Of a DNA stretch of 64,000 nucleotides, positions 44,797 through 53,423 are shown in pieces (within the stretch, counting starts at the first letter, position 1; each line of letters opens with the position of its first letter). The position numbers and the translations under genes are program-made. The DNA is from Rhodocyclus tenuis (GTDB lineage: Bacteria; Pseudomonadota; Gammaproteobacteria; Burkholderiales; Rhodocyclaceae): positions 1 through 64,000 of the forward strand of contig NZ_JACIGE010000013.1 in assembly GCF_014197755.1 (NCBI RefSeq). The letters run 5' to 3'. The notes under the pieces are model-generated. The model did not search any database, was not told the DNA's origin, and saw nothing but the letters and a program-made list of their open reading frames with translations.

Positions 44797-45857
44797 GCTT
44801 GCGCGAACGCATCGCAGCGCTGGCGATCCTGAGCTTGCTCATCAGCCAGCCGGTACTCGCCGACCCTTTTGCCGAGGGCTCGATGACTGTCTTCGCAGGA
44901 GGAGACGCACGGGAAACGCGCCTGGCGATCGCCGAGGCGCCGACGCTGACCGTATTCGACGACGACGGACCACGCGCGGTCAATGTCGATGCCAACTGGC
45001 CGAAGGTGCAGGGCGAAGGCCATTTCAAGCTGTCGCTTGGCCAACGCCATGAGACGACCCGCTGGAACATCGGCGTCGACGGTGGTCCGAACGTCCTGTC
45101 GGAACTGCGCTGGCAGGTTCCGGCCAGCGAAGTCCGCGTCGACGGCGTGTGGACCCATACCTCAGGCTTTACCGTGAAGAGCTTTCTCGCCTACGCGCAA
45201 AGCTTCGCCGGCGGAGAAGTCCAGGACTCTGACTATCTTCTGGACAACCGTCAGGCAGAGTTTTCGCGTTCGTATGCGAGCCCGACGGGCAGCCGCATGC
45301 TCGACATCTCGATCGGCGCGGGGTGGAAACTGCCGCTCGGGCGTACGGCCTCGCTCACCCCGATGCTCGGCTTTGCCCGCTACGACAGCCGCTACCGCAT
45401 GCGCGACGGACGGCAGGTGCTGTCCGACTACGGTCTCGCCCCTCCACTGGGAACGATCGGCGGCCTCGACAGCAAGTACAACCCGGTCTGGAACAGCGTC
45501 TGGTTCGGTATCGATGGCCAGCTCCAGGCGACCGGGAAGCTCGCCCTGCGCAGCGAAATCAAGAAGCACTACTTCCGCTACGAAGCCGAGGCCAACTGGA
45601 ATCTGCGCAGCAGCTACGCGCATCCGGTCAGTTTCGTGCACCAGGGAGACGGCAGCGGCTGGTCGGCCGTAGTCGGCGCCGACTGGCAGCTCGCCCGGGA
45701 CCAGCGGCTGACGCTGGATCTGAGCAAGCGCGATTTCAGGCTCAGGAATGGCACCGACACGACCTACCTTTCCGACGGTTCAAGCAGTTCGACCCGTCTC
45801 AACGAAGTCATCTCGGACAGCTGGTCGGCCCACCTGGGCTACCGGGTCGAGTACTGA
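44793..45857 (+). CDS. Omptin-like outer-membrane beta-barrel protein
   Basis: The 354-residue protein has a signal peptide (cut near LADPF) and alternating beta strands ending in an aromatic residue (YRVEY). The stretches LSELRWQVPASEVRVDG and GGEVQDSDYLLDNRQAEFSRS recall the omptin-like barrel family, in which S-L-W and D-D-W motifs surround the barrel rim. Whether protease residues are present cannot be judged here. It overlaps the secretin end by 4 bp, so it is part of the same transcript. Confidence 0.7.
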   Translation: MSLRERIAALAILSLLISQPVLADPFAEGSMTVFAGGDARETRLAIAEAPTLTVFDDDGPRAVNVDANWPKVQGEGHFKLSLGQRHETTRWNIGVDGGPNVLSELRWQVPASEVRVDGVWTHTSGFTVKSFLAYAQSFAGGEVQDSDYLLDNRQAEFSRSYASPTGSRMLDISIGAGWKLPLGRTASLTPMLGFARYDSRYRMRDGRQVLSDYGLAPPLGTIGGLDSKYNPVWNSVWFGIDGQLQATGKLALRSEIKKHYFRYEAEANWNLRSSYAHPVSFVHQGDGSGWSAVVGADWQLARDQRLTLDLSKRDFRLRNGTDTTYLSDGSSSSTRLNEVISDSWSAHLGYRVEY

Positions 45858-45884
45858 GTTCCGGATCGTCGCCGCCTCGCCCGT

Positions 45885-47381
45885 ATGAAGCTCTCGATCA
45901 AATTGCCCGGCCAGCGCTGGCTACCACGCTGGCTACCACGCCGGCTAACAATCTCCCTCGCCATCCTTGCGCTGGCGCTTGCCGTACTCGGCTGGAGCAT
46001 CTGGCAGACGCACTGGGCCTGGCAGTCGGGCTACGGTGACGAAGACATGAGCGCTTTCGCGCTCGCCGACCCGCGTAGTCTCTCGGGCGGCGACCTGACG
46101 AGTTTCCACAAAGGCTTCAAACCCTTCGGGCAGGCCGCAGCAAATCTGCCCTGGCAGTACGCGAAGATATTCGAGGACGGCGACGGCCTGTTCGAACACG
46201 CGTTCGTCCCCGCCGTTTCGCCGCGCATCGACGGCGAACGCGCCGGCCTTGGCCCGCTCTACAACGCCAATGCCTGCGGCGCCTGCCATTTCCGCGACGG
46301 CCCAGTGGAATCGCCCTATCAGACCGGCGGGCAGATGAACGGCATCTTCCTGCGCCTGAGCGTTGCCGACGGCAAGGGCGGCTGGCAGGCGCCGACCGGC
46401 TACCACAGTCAGTTGCGCGACAAGTCGATCGCCGGCGTTCCCGCCGAAGGACTGGGCGTCATCGAATGGGAGGAGCTACCCGGCACTTTCCCCGACGGCG
46501 AGCCCTATCGTCTGCGCCGGCCGCACTTCCGTGTCGACCATCCGGGCTATGGTCCCTTGCCGGAAAACCTGATCATCGAAGCGCGCAGCGCGCCACGACT
46601 GGTCGGCATGGGGCTGCTTGAAGCGGTGGACGACAGCACTTTGCTGGCGATGGCAAGCTCGATCGCGGCGCACGCCGACGGCGTTTCGGGGCGCGTCAAC
46701 CGGGTGAGCGATCCCGCAACCGGCAAGACCGTCATCGGCCGCTTTTCGCTCAAGGCGAACGAGCCCAATCTGCGCGCACAGACCGCCGGCGCTGCCTTCA
46801 ACGACATGGGGATCACCTCGCCGCTGCATCCGCGCGAGTTATGCCTGCCGGGCCAGCAAGCCTGCCAACTGGCCGTTGCCGCGATGCCCACGGATCGCCC
46901 CGATTTAGCTGAAGAGCAGTTGCAGGCGCTGACCGTCTACCTGCAACTACTGGCCGTGCCGGCGCGGCGCGACGTCAACGAGCCGCAGGTCATGCGCGGC
47001 GAACGCCTGTTTGCGCAGGCCGGCTGCGCCGCCTGCCACCGCGAGACGCTGCAGACCGGCGACAGCCACCCGATCAAACGCCTGCGTCGGCAAACCATCC
47101 ATCCCTACACCGACCTGCTGCTGCACGACATGGGGCCGGGCTTGTCCGGCCGACCCGACGGCGAAGCCGGCGCACAGGAGTGGCGAACAGCGCCGCTGTG
47201 GGGAATCGGTCTGACCGAACGCAGCAATCACCACTCGCACTTCCTGCACGACCAGCGCGCGCGCAGTCTGCAGGAGGCGATCCTGTGGCACGACGGGGAG
47301 GCGGCCGTTGCGCAACAGCGCTTCGTGAAGCTGCCACGCGCCGACCGGCAGGCGCTGATCCGCTTCCTGGAGTCCTTATGA
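45885..47381 (+). CDS. DUF1111 dihaem c-type cytochrome (putative oxidoreductase/peroxidase)
   Basis: The 498-residue protein has an N-terminal membrane anchor or signal (about 21-40) and two haem c motifs, CGACH (131-135) and CAACH (about 380-384). The DUF1111 pattern includes GLGPLYNANACGACH, EARSAPRLVGMGLLEAV, GRFSLKANEPNL, DLLLHDMGPGL and RTAPLWGIGLTERSN. Members often sit beside imelysin-type iron genes and may oxidise metals or act as peroxidases. A short tandem repeat near the start encodes RWLPRWLPRR. The next start overlaps by 4 bp. Confidence 0.88.
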   Translation: MKLSIKLPGQRWLPRWLPRRLTISLAILALALAVLGWSIWQTHWAWQSGYGDEDMSAFALADPRSLSGGDLTSFHKGFKPFGQAAANLPWQYAKIFEDGDGLFEHAFVPAVSPRIDGERAGLGPLYNANACGACHFRDGPVESPYQTGGQMNGIFLRLSVADGKGGWQAPTGYHSQLRDKSIAGVPAEGLGVIEWEELPGTFPDGEPYRLRRPHFRVDHPGYGPLPENLIIEARSAPRLVGMGLLEAVDDSTLLAMASSIAAHADGVSGRVNRVSDPATGKTVIGRFSLKANEPNLRAQTAGAAFNDMGITSPLHPRELCLPGQQACQLAVAAMPTDRPDLAEEQLQALTVYLQLLAVPARRDVNEPQVMRGERLFAQAGCAACHRETLQTGDSHPIKRLRRQTIHPYTDLLLHDMGPGLSGRPDGEAGAQEWRTAPLWGIGLTERSNHHSHFLHDQRARSLQEAILWHDGEAAVAQQRFVKLPRADRQALIRFLESL

Positions 47382-48211
47382 GGACAAACCGGATAAACCC
47401 TTCGCGGCAGGGCGGCGAGCAGGGGCAGGGAGGCAGACGCGCTCGTGCCGCCCTCGCGTTCTGGCTGGCGACGCTGACGGGACCACTCGCGATGGCGGGG
47501 CCGATCACGACCGACCGTCCCGATTTCGTCGAATCTGCGGAAACCGTCGGCGCCGGCCGGGCGCAGATCGAAACCAGCGCGCTCTGGGAGCGCAGCGAAA
47601 GTGACGGCAGCACGACCCGCCAGCGTTCGACGCCGACGCTGCTGCGCCTGGGTGTTGGCGAGGACTGGGAAGTACGCCTCGAAAGCGAGGGACGCCTGCG
47701 TACACAGAGCAGCTCCAGCGGCGGCAACGCGGCAAGTGCGGGCTGGGCCGATGCGTCCGTCGGGCTCAAGTGGCACATGCTCGACGCCAATGGCCTGCAG
47801 CCGAGCCTCGGCTGGCTGCTGCACGCCGACCTTGCCAGCGGCAGCCACAATTTCCGCGGTCAGGGAACGCGCCCATCGCTGCGCGCGGTCATGGAATGGG
47901 AACTGGCCGAGCGCTGGTCGTTTGGCGCGATGCCGGGGCTGGCAGTCGAGCGCGCAGACGGAGAGCGCCATGTATCCGGCAGCCTTGGGCTGATGCTTGG
48001 CCGGCAGCTGAGCGAGCGCTGGCGCGTCCTCGGCGAATTGGCCTTACCGCGAATTGCCACAGCACGCAACGGCGGCAACGAAGCCTTCCTCAATTTTGCT
48101 GTCGCCTGGCTGCTCAGCAACGACACCCAGCTCGACCTGTCGGCGCAACGCGGACTGAACGAACGCAGTGTCGGCCGCGGCGGCGGCGTCGGCCTGTCAA
48201 TGCGCTTCTGA
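47378..48211 (+). CDS. Outer-membrane transporter-like beta-barrel (Phenol_MetA_deg-like)
   Basis: The 277-residue protein has a signal peptide (cut near AMAGP), then ITTDRPDFVESAETVGAGRAQIETSA, the usual opening of the MetA-pathway/transporter-like barrel family (PF13557). Alternating strands follow to a C-terminal Phe (VGLSMRF). In other DUF1111 clusters a similar small barrel occurs nearby. Its substrate is unknown. Confidence 0.75.
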   Translation: MRTNRINPSRQGGEQGQGGRRARAALAFWLATLTGPLAMAGPITTDRPDFVESAETVGAGRAQIETSALWERSESDGSTTRQRSTPTLLRLGVGEDWEVRLESEGRLRTQSSSSGGNAASAGWADASVGLKWHMLDANGLQPSLGWLLHADLASGSHNFRGQGTRPSLRAVMEWELAERWSFGAMPGLAVERADGERHVSGSLGLMLGRQLSERWRVLGELALPRIATARNGGNEAFLNFAVAWLLSNDTQLDLSAQRGLNERSVGRGGGVGLSMRF

Positions 48212-48293
48212 CGCGCTTCTGCAGCGCCGCCACCTTCCGTCATGAATCCACACTGCCGCCCTGGCGGCCCCGAATCCCCCTGAAAGGAAATCC

Positions 48294-49214
48294 ATGCAAC
48301 AGCCAACCGATCCCGCACTTTCCAGCGCCATCGCCGCAGTCAACAGCGTCCTGCTCGGCAAACCCCACGCCGTCAAGCTGTCGATGGCCTGCCTGATCGC
48401 GCGCGGCCACCTGCTGATCGAAGACCTGCCCGGAATGGGCAAGACGGTCCTCGCGCACGCGCTCGCCAGGACGCTCGGCCTGTCATTCAACCGCGTGCAG
48501 TTCACCAACGACATGCTGCCCGGCGACCTCACCGGCGCGGCGATTTTCAACAAGGAGAAAGGCGAGTTCGTCTTTCATCCCGGCCCGATCTTCACGCAGC
48601 TGCTGCTCGCCGACGAAATCAACCGCGCCTCGCCAAAAACGCAGTCGGCGCTGCTCGAAGCCATGGAAGAACGGCAGGTATCGAGCGACGGCACAACGCG
48701 GGCGCTGCCCGAACCCTTTTTCGTCATCGCCACGCAGAACCCGGTCGACCAGCTGTCGACCAATCCCTTGCCCGAGGCACAGCTCGACCGCTTCCTGATG
48801 CGCATCTCGCTCGGCTATCCGGACGCGTCGGCAGAAATGGAAGTGCTGCGTGGCGAAGATCGCCGCGACCTGCTCGAGCGCCTCGCGCCCAGCCTCGACG
48901 GCGCGGCGCTGCTCGCGCTGCAACGGGCGGCGCGCGCCGTGCATGCCAGCGACGCGCTGCTCGCCTATGTGCGCGCGCTCGCCGAACACACGCGGCACGG
49001 TGCCGGGCTGGTCTATGGACTGTCGCCGCGCGGCGCGCTGGCGCTGCTCGCCGCCGGCCGCGCCTGGGCCTTGCTTGACGGCCGGGAGCACGTACTGCCG
49101 GCAGACATCCAGGCGATCTTCCCGGCCGTCGCCATCCACCGCCTGGGGATGGGCAACGCGCTCGGCGCCGAAACCTGCGCCAAGAGCATTGTGGACGCCG
49201 TGGCACTGCCATGA
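48294..49214 (+). CDS. MoxR-family AAA+ ATPase
   Basis: The 306-residue AAA+ chaperone-like ATPase has Walker A DLPGMGKT (about 45-52), the MoxR patterns FTNDMLPGDLTG and FVFHPGPIFTQLLLADEINRAS, and the sensor ATQNPVDQLST. MoxR proteins insert cofactors or mature complexes together with von Willebrand or DUF58 partners. It starts the moxR-DUF58-transglutaminase trio, 82 bp after the barrel gene. Confidence 0.95.
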   Translation: MQQPTDPALSSAIAAVNSVLLGKPHAVKLSMACLIARGHLLIEDLPGMGKTVLAHALARTLGLSFNRVQFTNDMLPGDLTGAAIFNKEKGEFVFHPGPIFTQLLLADEINRASPKTQSALLEAMEERQVSSDGTTRALPEPFFVIATQNPVDQLSTNPLPEAQLDRFLMRISLGYPDASAEMEVLRGEDRRDLLERLAPSLDGAALLALQRAARAVHASDALLAYVRALAEHTRHGAGLVYGLSPRGALALLAAGRAWALLDGREHVLPADIQAIFPAVAIHRLGMGNALGAETCAKSIVDAVALP

Positions 49215-50107
49215 GGCGAGCGCACGCCCTTCGTCCGGCTTGCCGGCTGGCGCCGACCGGGGCGGGCGCCATGTGGCTGGCCACAGCGCTGGCGCTGATC
49301 GCCACCGGTATCAACTACGGCAACAATCTGGTCTTTGCGCTGGCCTTCATGCTGCTCGCCATCTGGCTGCAATCGGCCTGGCTCTGCTGGCGCAACGTCT
49401 CCGGTCTTGTCTGGCAGCCGGGAGTGCCGATGCCGGTTTTCGCCGGCGAGGCAGTTCGCATCGAGGGCCGACTGCGCGAGAACAGTGGCCGCCAGCGCTT
49501 CGCGCTCGAGCTCGCGACGGATGCGGAGTCGGGCGAGCGCAGCGGTGTCGCCAGCGACAGCGACGCGCCCCTCGCGCTGGCACTGCCGACGCAGCGCCGC
49601 GGCCTGCTCACGACAGAGCGCCTGCTGCTGCAGTCGCGTTATCCGCTCGGCCTCTGGCAATGCCGACGCCGGCTGCCGACGCTGCAGGCACTCGTTTATC
49701 CGGGGCCGGCCGGCGAGGCGCGGCTGCCTGTCGCCAGTCCGCTGCCGGCGCACCGGCAGACGGCAGCGGACGACTTCCAGGGGGTTCGCGCCTATGCCCC
49801 AGGCGACTCACCACGGCGCATCAACTGGCGCGCTTTCGGACGCAGCGAGCAACTGCTGGTCAATCGTTTCGACGGCGGTCGCGGCGGCGAGGCGCTGTGG
49901 CTCGACTGGGAAAGCTGCGCCGGTCACGGCGAACGGCGTCTCGGCCAACTGACACGCTGGGTGATCGAGGCCGAGCGCGAAGGCCGCGAGTACGGCCTGC
50001 GTCTGCCCGGCGGCGCACTGCCACCCGCCCGTGGCCGCGCGCAACGTGAAGCGACGCTGGCCCGGCTGGCGCTGTTCGAAGGCATTGGCGGAGTCGAAAT
50101 GGCATGA
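49211..50107 (+). CDS. DUF58 domain protein
   Basis: The 298-residue protein has two membrane helices near the N-terminus (about 18-60) and the DUF58 core (YAPGDSPRRINWRAFGRSEQLLVNRFDG, about 196-223). It is the normal partner of MoxR ATPases. Start and stop overlap the neighbours by 4 bp each. Confidence 0.9.
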   Translation: MRRAHALRPACRLAPTGAGAMWLATALALIATGINYGNNLVFALAFMLLAIWLQSAWLCWRNVSGLVWQPGVPMPVFAGEAVRIEGRLRENSGRQRFALELATDAESGERSGVASDSDAPLALALPTQRRGLLTTERLLLQSRYPLGLWQCRRRLPTLQALVYPGPAGEARLPVASPLPAHRQTAADDFQGVRAYAPGDSPRRINWRAFGRSEQLLVNRFDGGRGGEALWLDWESCAGHGERRLGQLTRWVIEAEREGREYGLRLPGGALPPARGRAQREATLARLALFEGIGGVEMA

Positions 50108-52236
50108 GAAACAGCATGAAAGCCTTCGCCTCCCCCACCCTTTCGCTGAACACGCCGGATGGCGCGGCCCGCCTCTGGTCGCTGGCGCTGCTGCTGCTGG
50201 CACTCGCCGCGCAGGCGCCGGCACTGCCGCTGGCCGGCTGGCTGCCGCTCGGCCTGGCACTGGCCAGCCGTCTGCTGCCGGCAAGCCCCTGGAGCAATGC
50301 CTTGCGCCTGCTCTCTCTGGCGCTGTGCGTCGGCGCTGCCGGACTGGCCTTCGGCTGGCTCGAAAGCACGACGTTACGCCTTTCCCTGTTGCTGGTGCTC
50401 GCGCTGAAGTGGGCCGAAAGCCGGCGCGTGCAGGAATACGCACTGGTCTCGGCGGCGGCACTCGTCGCCGTCGCCATCGGCATGCTGCAATGGGGCGACG
50501 GCGCTGGCGTGCTGTTCGTGTGCACGGGGGTCGCTCTCCTGCTCGCCAGCTTCGGTACGCTGACCTGCGCCGGCGCGCCAACCCGGCCGGCCGGCAAGGC
50601 GCTTGGCGTCGCCTTGCGCGACGCTTTCCGCCAACTGCTGCCGGCGCTGCCGCTGGCGGCGCTGCTCTTCCTGTTCTTTCCGCGCATCCCCGGACCGCTG
50701 TGGGACATCGGCCTCAGTTTCGGGCTGCCGCTGCCGGCGGGCATCGAACAATCGCAGCAAGGGCTTGGCGCCTCGAGCCGGCTCAAGCCCGGCCAGACGC
50801 AAACGGGAGCCAGCGATGGCGAACCGGTGCTGGTCGCCGAGTTCAGGAACTGGGTGCCGCCGACCAACATGCTCTACTGGCGCGGCCCGGTTTTCTACGA
50901 TTTCGATGGCAGCGAGTGGCAGCTTGACGCCGAGTACGCGAGCGGCAGCGGACGCCGGCTGATGCAGAAGGGCTGGCGCAGCGCCGCCGACTTCAGGCAG
51001 GAGCTCCGCTCTTCGGCGCAGGAAATCCGCTACAAGGTCCGCCTCAGCGCGCACAACGGGCTCTGGCTGTACGCGCTCGAGTTGCCTGCGCAGCTGACCA
51101 GCGAATCCTTCATCGGCCCGGACTGGCAGTTGCTCTCGCACCTGCCGGTGCGCGAGGAAATGAGCTACGAGCTGTCGTCGTGGCTGGAATGGAGCGCCGG
51201 CAGTTCACTCACAGCGGAGCTGCGCCAGCGCGCGCTGGCGCTGCCGGCGACCGGCAACCCGCAGCTGCGCGCACTGGGCAGCGAACTCGCGCAGCAGGGC
51301 GATGCCGACGCGATCATGCGCGCGGGGCTGGCGCAACTGGCCCGCGGCGGCTACCGGCTACGCGACCGGTTCACGCCGCCCGAGGGCGAGAACGCGCTCG
51401 ACACCTTCTGGTTCGAGACGCGCGAGGGCAACGCCGAATTCTTCGCTGCGTCCTTCGTCATCCTGATGCGCGCCGCCGGTGTGCCGGCGCGTCTCGTTAC
51501 CGGCTACCGCGGCGGCAAGCTGATGGCGCTGACCGACTACGTCGTCGTCAAACGCAATCACGCGCACGCCTGGGTCGAGATATGGGACGACGCCAAAGGC
51601 TGGCGACGCGTCGATCCGGCTGACCTGATCGCCCCCGACAAATACGCCGGGACGCCAGCACAGCCGCGTCAGGAAAAGAAGGAGGCGCCGAAAGCACAGG
51701 AGAAGCCGACGCAATCGTCTGGCGGCGCGTCGGCGCCGGCAGGTGGCAGCTTTGCCGCGGTCGTCGCCGAACGGCCCAAGCCGGGTGAGGGCTGGACGCT
51801 GCCCGACGTTTCCGACTGGCTGGGGCGCTGGGTCTTCCGCCTCGACGCCGAGCGGCAGCAGAAGCTGCTCGGCGGACAGGGCGGCGGCTTTGCCTGGATC
51901 TGGCTGCTGGTTCTCGCCGCCGCCGGCAGTGCGCTGCTCTTTGCCGGCAAGTTGCTGTTCGGCCGCTGGCGCGAGAGCCGCCGCCTGCCGCCAGCACAGC
52001 GCGCCTGGCACAAGGCCTGCCGTCTGCTTGCCCGGAAGGGGCTGACGGGCAGAACCGGCGAATGCCCGAGCGAGTTCGCGCGGCGGGTGAGCGAGGAACG
52101 CCCGCAGTGGGCCGAAGCGATGCGGCAACTCGGCGACAGCTATGCCGAATGGCGCTACGGCCGCTCGCCCGCTGCTGCTGCACCGGCCGTGAGCCAGGCC
52201 TCGCGTTTGCTGATCAACCGCATCCTTTCGGAATGA
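50104..52236 (+). CDS. TgpA-like transglutaminase-fold membrane protein, catalytic Cys apparently lost
   Basis: The 710-residue protein has about six N-terminal helices (to about residue 205), a periplasmic beta region, a transglutaminase-like core (about 420-510) and one C-terminal helix (about 598-615). The His and Asp parts of the triad are visible (NHAHAWVEIWDD, WRRVDPADL). Where TgpA-type proteins have the nucleophile in a G-F-C-E-H-Y-A-like motif, this one reads GNAEFFAASFV, so Ala replaces Cys. If the alignment is right the protein is not an active transglutaminase. Confidence 0.85.
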   Translation: MRNSMKAFASPTLSLNTPDGAARLWSLALLLLALAAQAPALPLAGWLPLGLALASRLLPASPWSNALRLLSLALCVGAAGLAFGWLESTTLRLSLLLVLALKWAESRRVQEYALVSAAALVAVAIGMLQWGDGAGVLFVCTGVALLLASFGTLTCAGAPTRPAGKALGVALRDAFRQLLPALPLAALLFLFFPRIPGPLWDIGLSFGLPLPAGIEQSQQGLGASSRLKPGQTQTGASDGEPVLVAEFRNWVPPTNMLYWRGPVFYDFDGSEWQLDAEYASGSGRRLMQKGWRSAADFRQELRSSAQEIRYKVRLSAHNGLWLYALELPAQLTSESFIGPDWQLLSHLPVREEMSYELSSWLEWSAGSSLTAELRQRALALPATGNPQLRALGSELAQQGDADAIMRAGLAQLARGGYRLRDRFTPPEGENALDTFWFETREGNAEFFAASFVILMRAAGVPARLVTGYRGGKLMALTDYVVVKRNHAHAWVEIWDDAKGWRRVDPADLIAPDKYAGTPAQPRQEKKEAPKAQEKPTQSSGGASAPAGGSFAAVVAERPKPGEGWTLPDVSDWLGRWVFRLDAERQQKLLGGQGGGFAWIWLLVLAAAGSALLFAGKLLFGRWRESRRLPPAQRAWHKACRLLARKGLTGRTGECPSEFARRVSEERPQWAEAMRQLGDSYAEWRYGRSPAAAAPAVSQASRLLINRILSE

Positions 52237-53423
52237 AAACCATGTCCCACCTGCGCAGCCTTGCCTGTCTTCTTGTCTTGCTCGGCCAACTGGCCTTTGC
52301 CGGAGCCGCCGGCGCGGCGACCGACGGCGCCGCCGTCGTCGCCGAAATCAGCCGTCGTGGCGATGCGGCGGTCGCGGCCTACTCGCCGACGAAACCGCTG
52401 CCGACAGCGAGCGAGTTCTCCAGCCTCTACTTCGACGTGTTTGAAGGCGCCGGCATGGAACTCGACCTCGGCATGAAATCGCCACGCCTGAAAACGGAAA
52501 TCGAGGTGCTCTTCGGCTCGGTCAACAGCCAGTCGATGCGCGGCGTTCCGGCAACAGAACTCGCCGCCTCGTGGAACGAACTGCGCAGCAAGCTGGCCGA
52601 GGCCGGCACACTTTACGACGAACCGCAGTCCACCGGCTTCCTCGCGGTTTTTCTCAAGTCGCTGCTGATCCTGGTGCGTGAGGGCGTCGAGGCGATGCTC
52701 GTTGTCGGCGCACTGGCGGCGTATCTGCGCCGTGCCGGCGGTGCCGATCGGGTCTGGGTGATCTACGCCGGCGCCGGCGTCGCCATCCCGCTGTCGCTGC
52801 TGACCGGCTGGGCACTGACCGGCGCCCTGCAGGCCGCGGGCGCGTCGCGTTCGGTACTGGAAGGCGTGACCATGCTGCTGGCGGCGGCGGTGCTCTTCTA
52901 CCTGAGTTTCTGGATGTTCTCCAAACGCGAGGCGCAGCGCTGGCAGGCCTGGGTTGCCGGAAAGGTCGACAGCGCCCTGACGCAAGGCTCGCTGCTCGCG
53001 CTGGCGGGGGCTGCGTGCCTTGCGGTCTATCGCGAAGGCGCCGAGACGGTGCTCTTCTACGGCGCGCTGCTGGCCGGCAGCGCCGGGCAGGAAAGTGCGG
53101 TCGCTGCGGGGATCGCCGTGGCCGCCGCCGTTCTCGTCGGCGCCTTCTTCGTCCTGCGCCTGGTGAGCCTGCGCCTGCCCTTCGCCGCGTTCTTCGGTGG
53201 CACGGCCGTTCTGCTGTACGGACTCGCCGTCGTTTTTGTCGGACAGGGGATTGTTGAACTGCAGGCCGCCGGATTACTGGGGAGCAGCCCGCTGGCGTGG
53301 GCGCCGCAGGTCAGCTCGCTGGGAATCGCGCCAACCGCGCAGGGAATCGGCGCGCAGGGCAGCATGCTGCTGCTGCCGCTGCTGCTCTGGAGCGGTAGCC
53401 AGTGGCGACGCGCGCGCGCATGA
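52233..53423 (+). CDS. ftrC: FTR1-family iron permease (FtrC/EfeU-like)
   Basis: The 396-residue protein has a signal peptide, a periplasmic helical domain (about 30-130) and a seven-helix permease with the two ferric-iron REGxE motifs, REGVEAM (about 150) and REGAETV (about 270). FTR1 permeases import iron together with P19/FtrA-type proteins and a polyferredoxin. Those two genes are at 30683 and 32178, so the system is split by the secretion cluster. The start at 52233 overlaps the preceding stop (ATGA); the ATG at 52242 is an alternative. Confidence 0.92.
   Translation: MKTMSHLRSLACLLVLLGQLAFAGAAGAATDGAAVVAEISRRGDAAVAAYSPTKPLPTASEFSSLYFDVFEGAGMELDLGMKSPRLKTEIEVLFGSVNSQSMRGVPATELAASWNELRSKLAEAGTLYDEPQSTGFLAVFLKSLLILVREGVEAMLVVGALAAYLRRAGGADRVWVIYAGAGVAIPLSLLTGWALTGALQAAGASRSVLEGVTMLLAAAVLFYLSFWMFSKREAQRWQAWVAGKVDSALTQGSLLALAGAACLAVYREGAETVLFYGALLAGSAGQESAVAAGIAVAAAVLVGAFFVLRLVSLRLPFAAFFGGTAVLLYGLAVVFVGQGIVELQAAGLLGSSPLAWAPQVSSLGIAPTAQGIGAQGSMLLLPLLLWSGSQWRRARA

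Noticed and set aside
45912-45955. Tandem CTGGCTACCACG repeat as a mobile-element mark
   Set aside because: It is a short in-frame duplication within the start of the DUF1111 gene and has no flanking signals.
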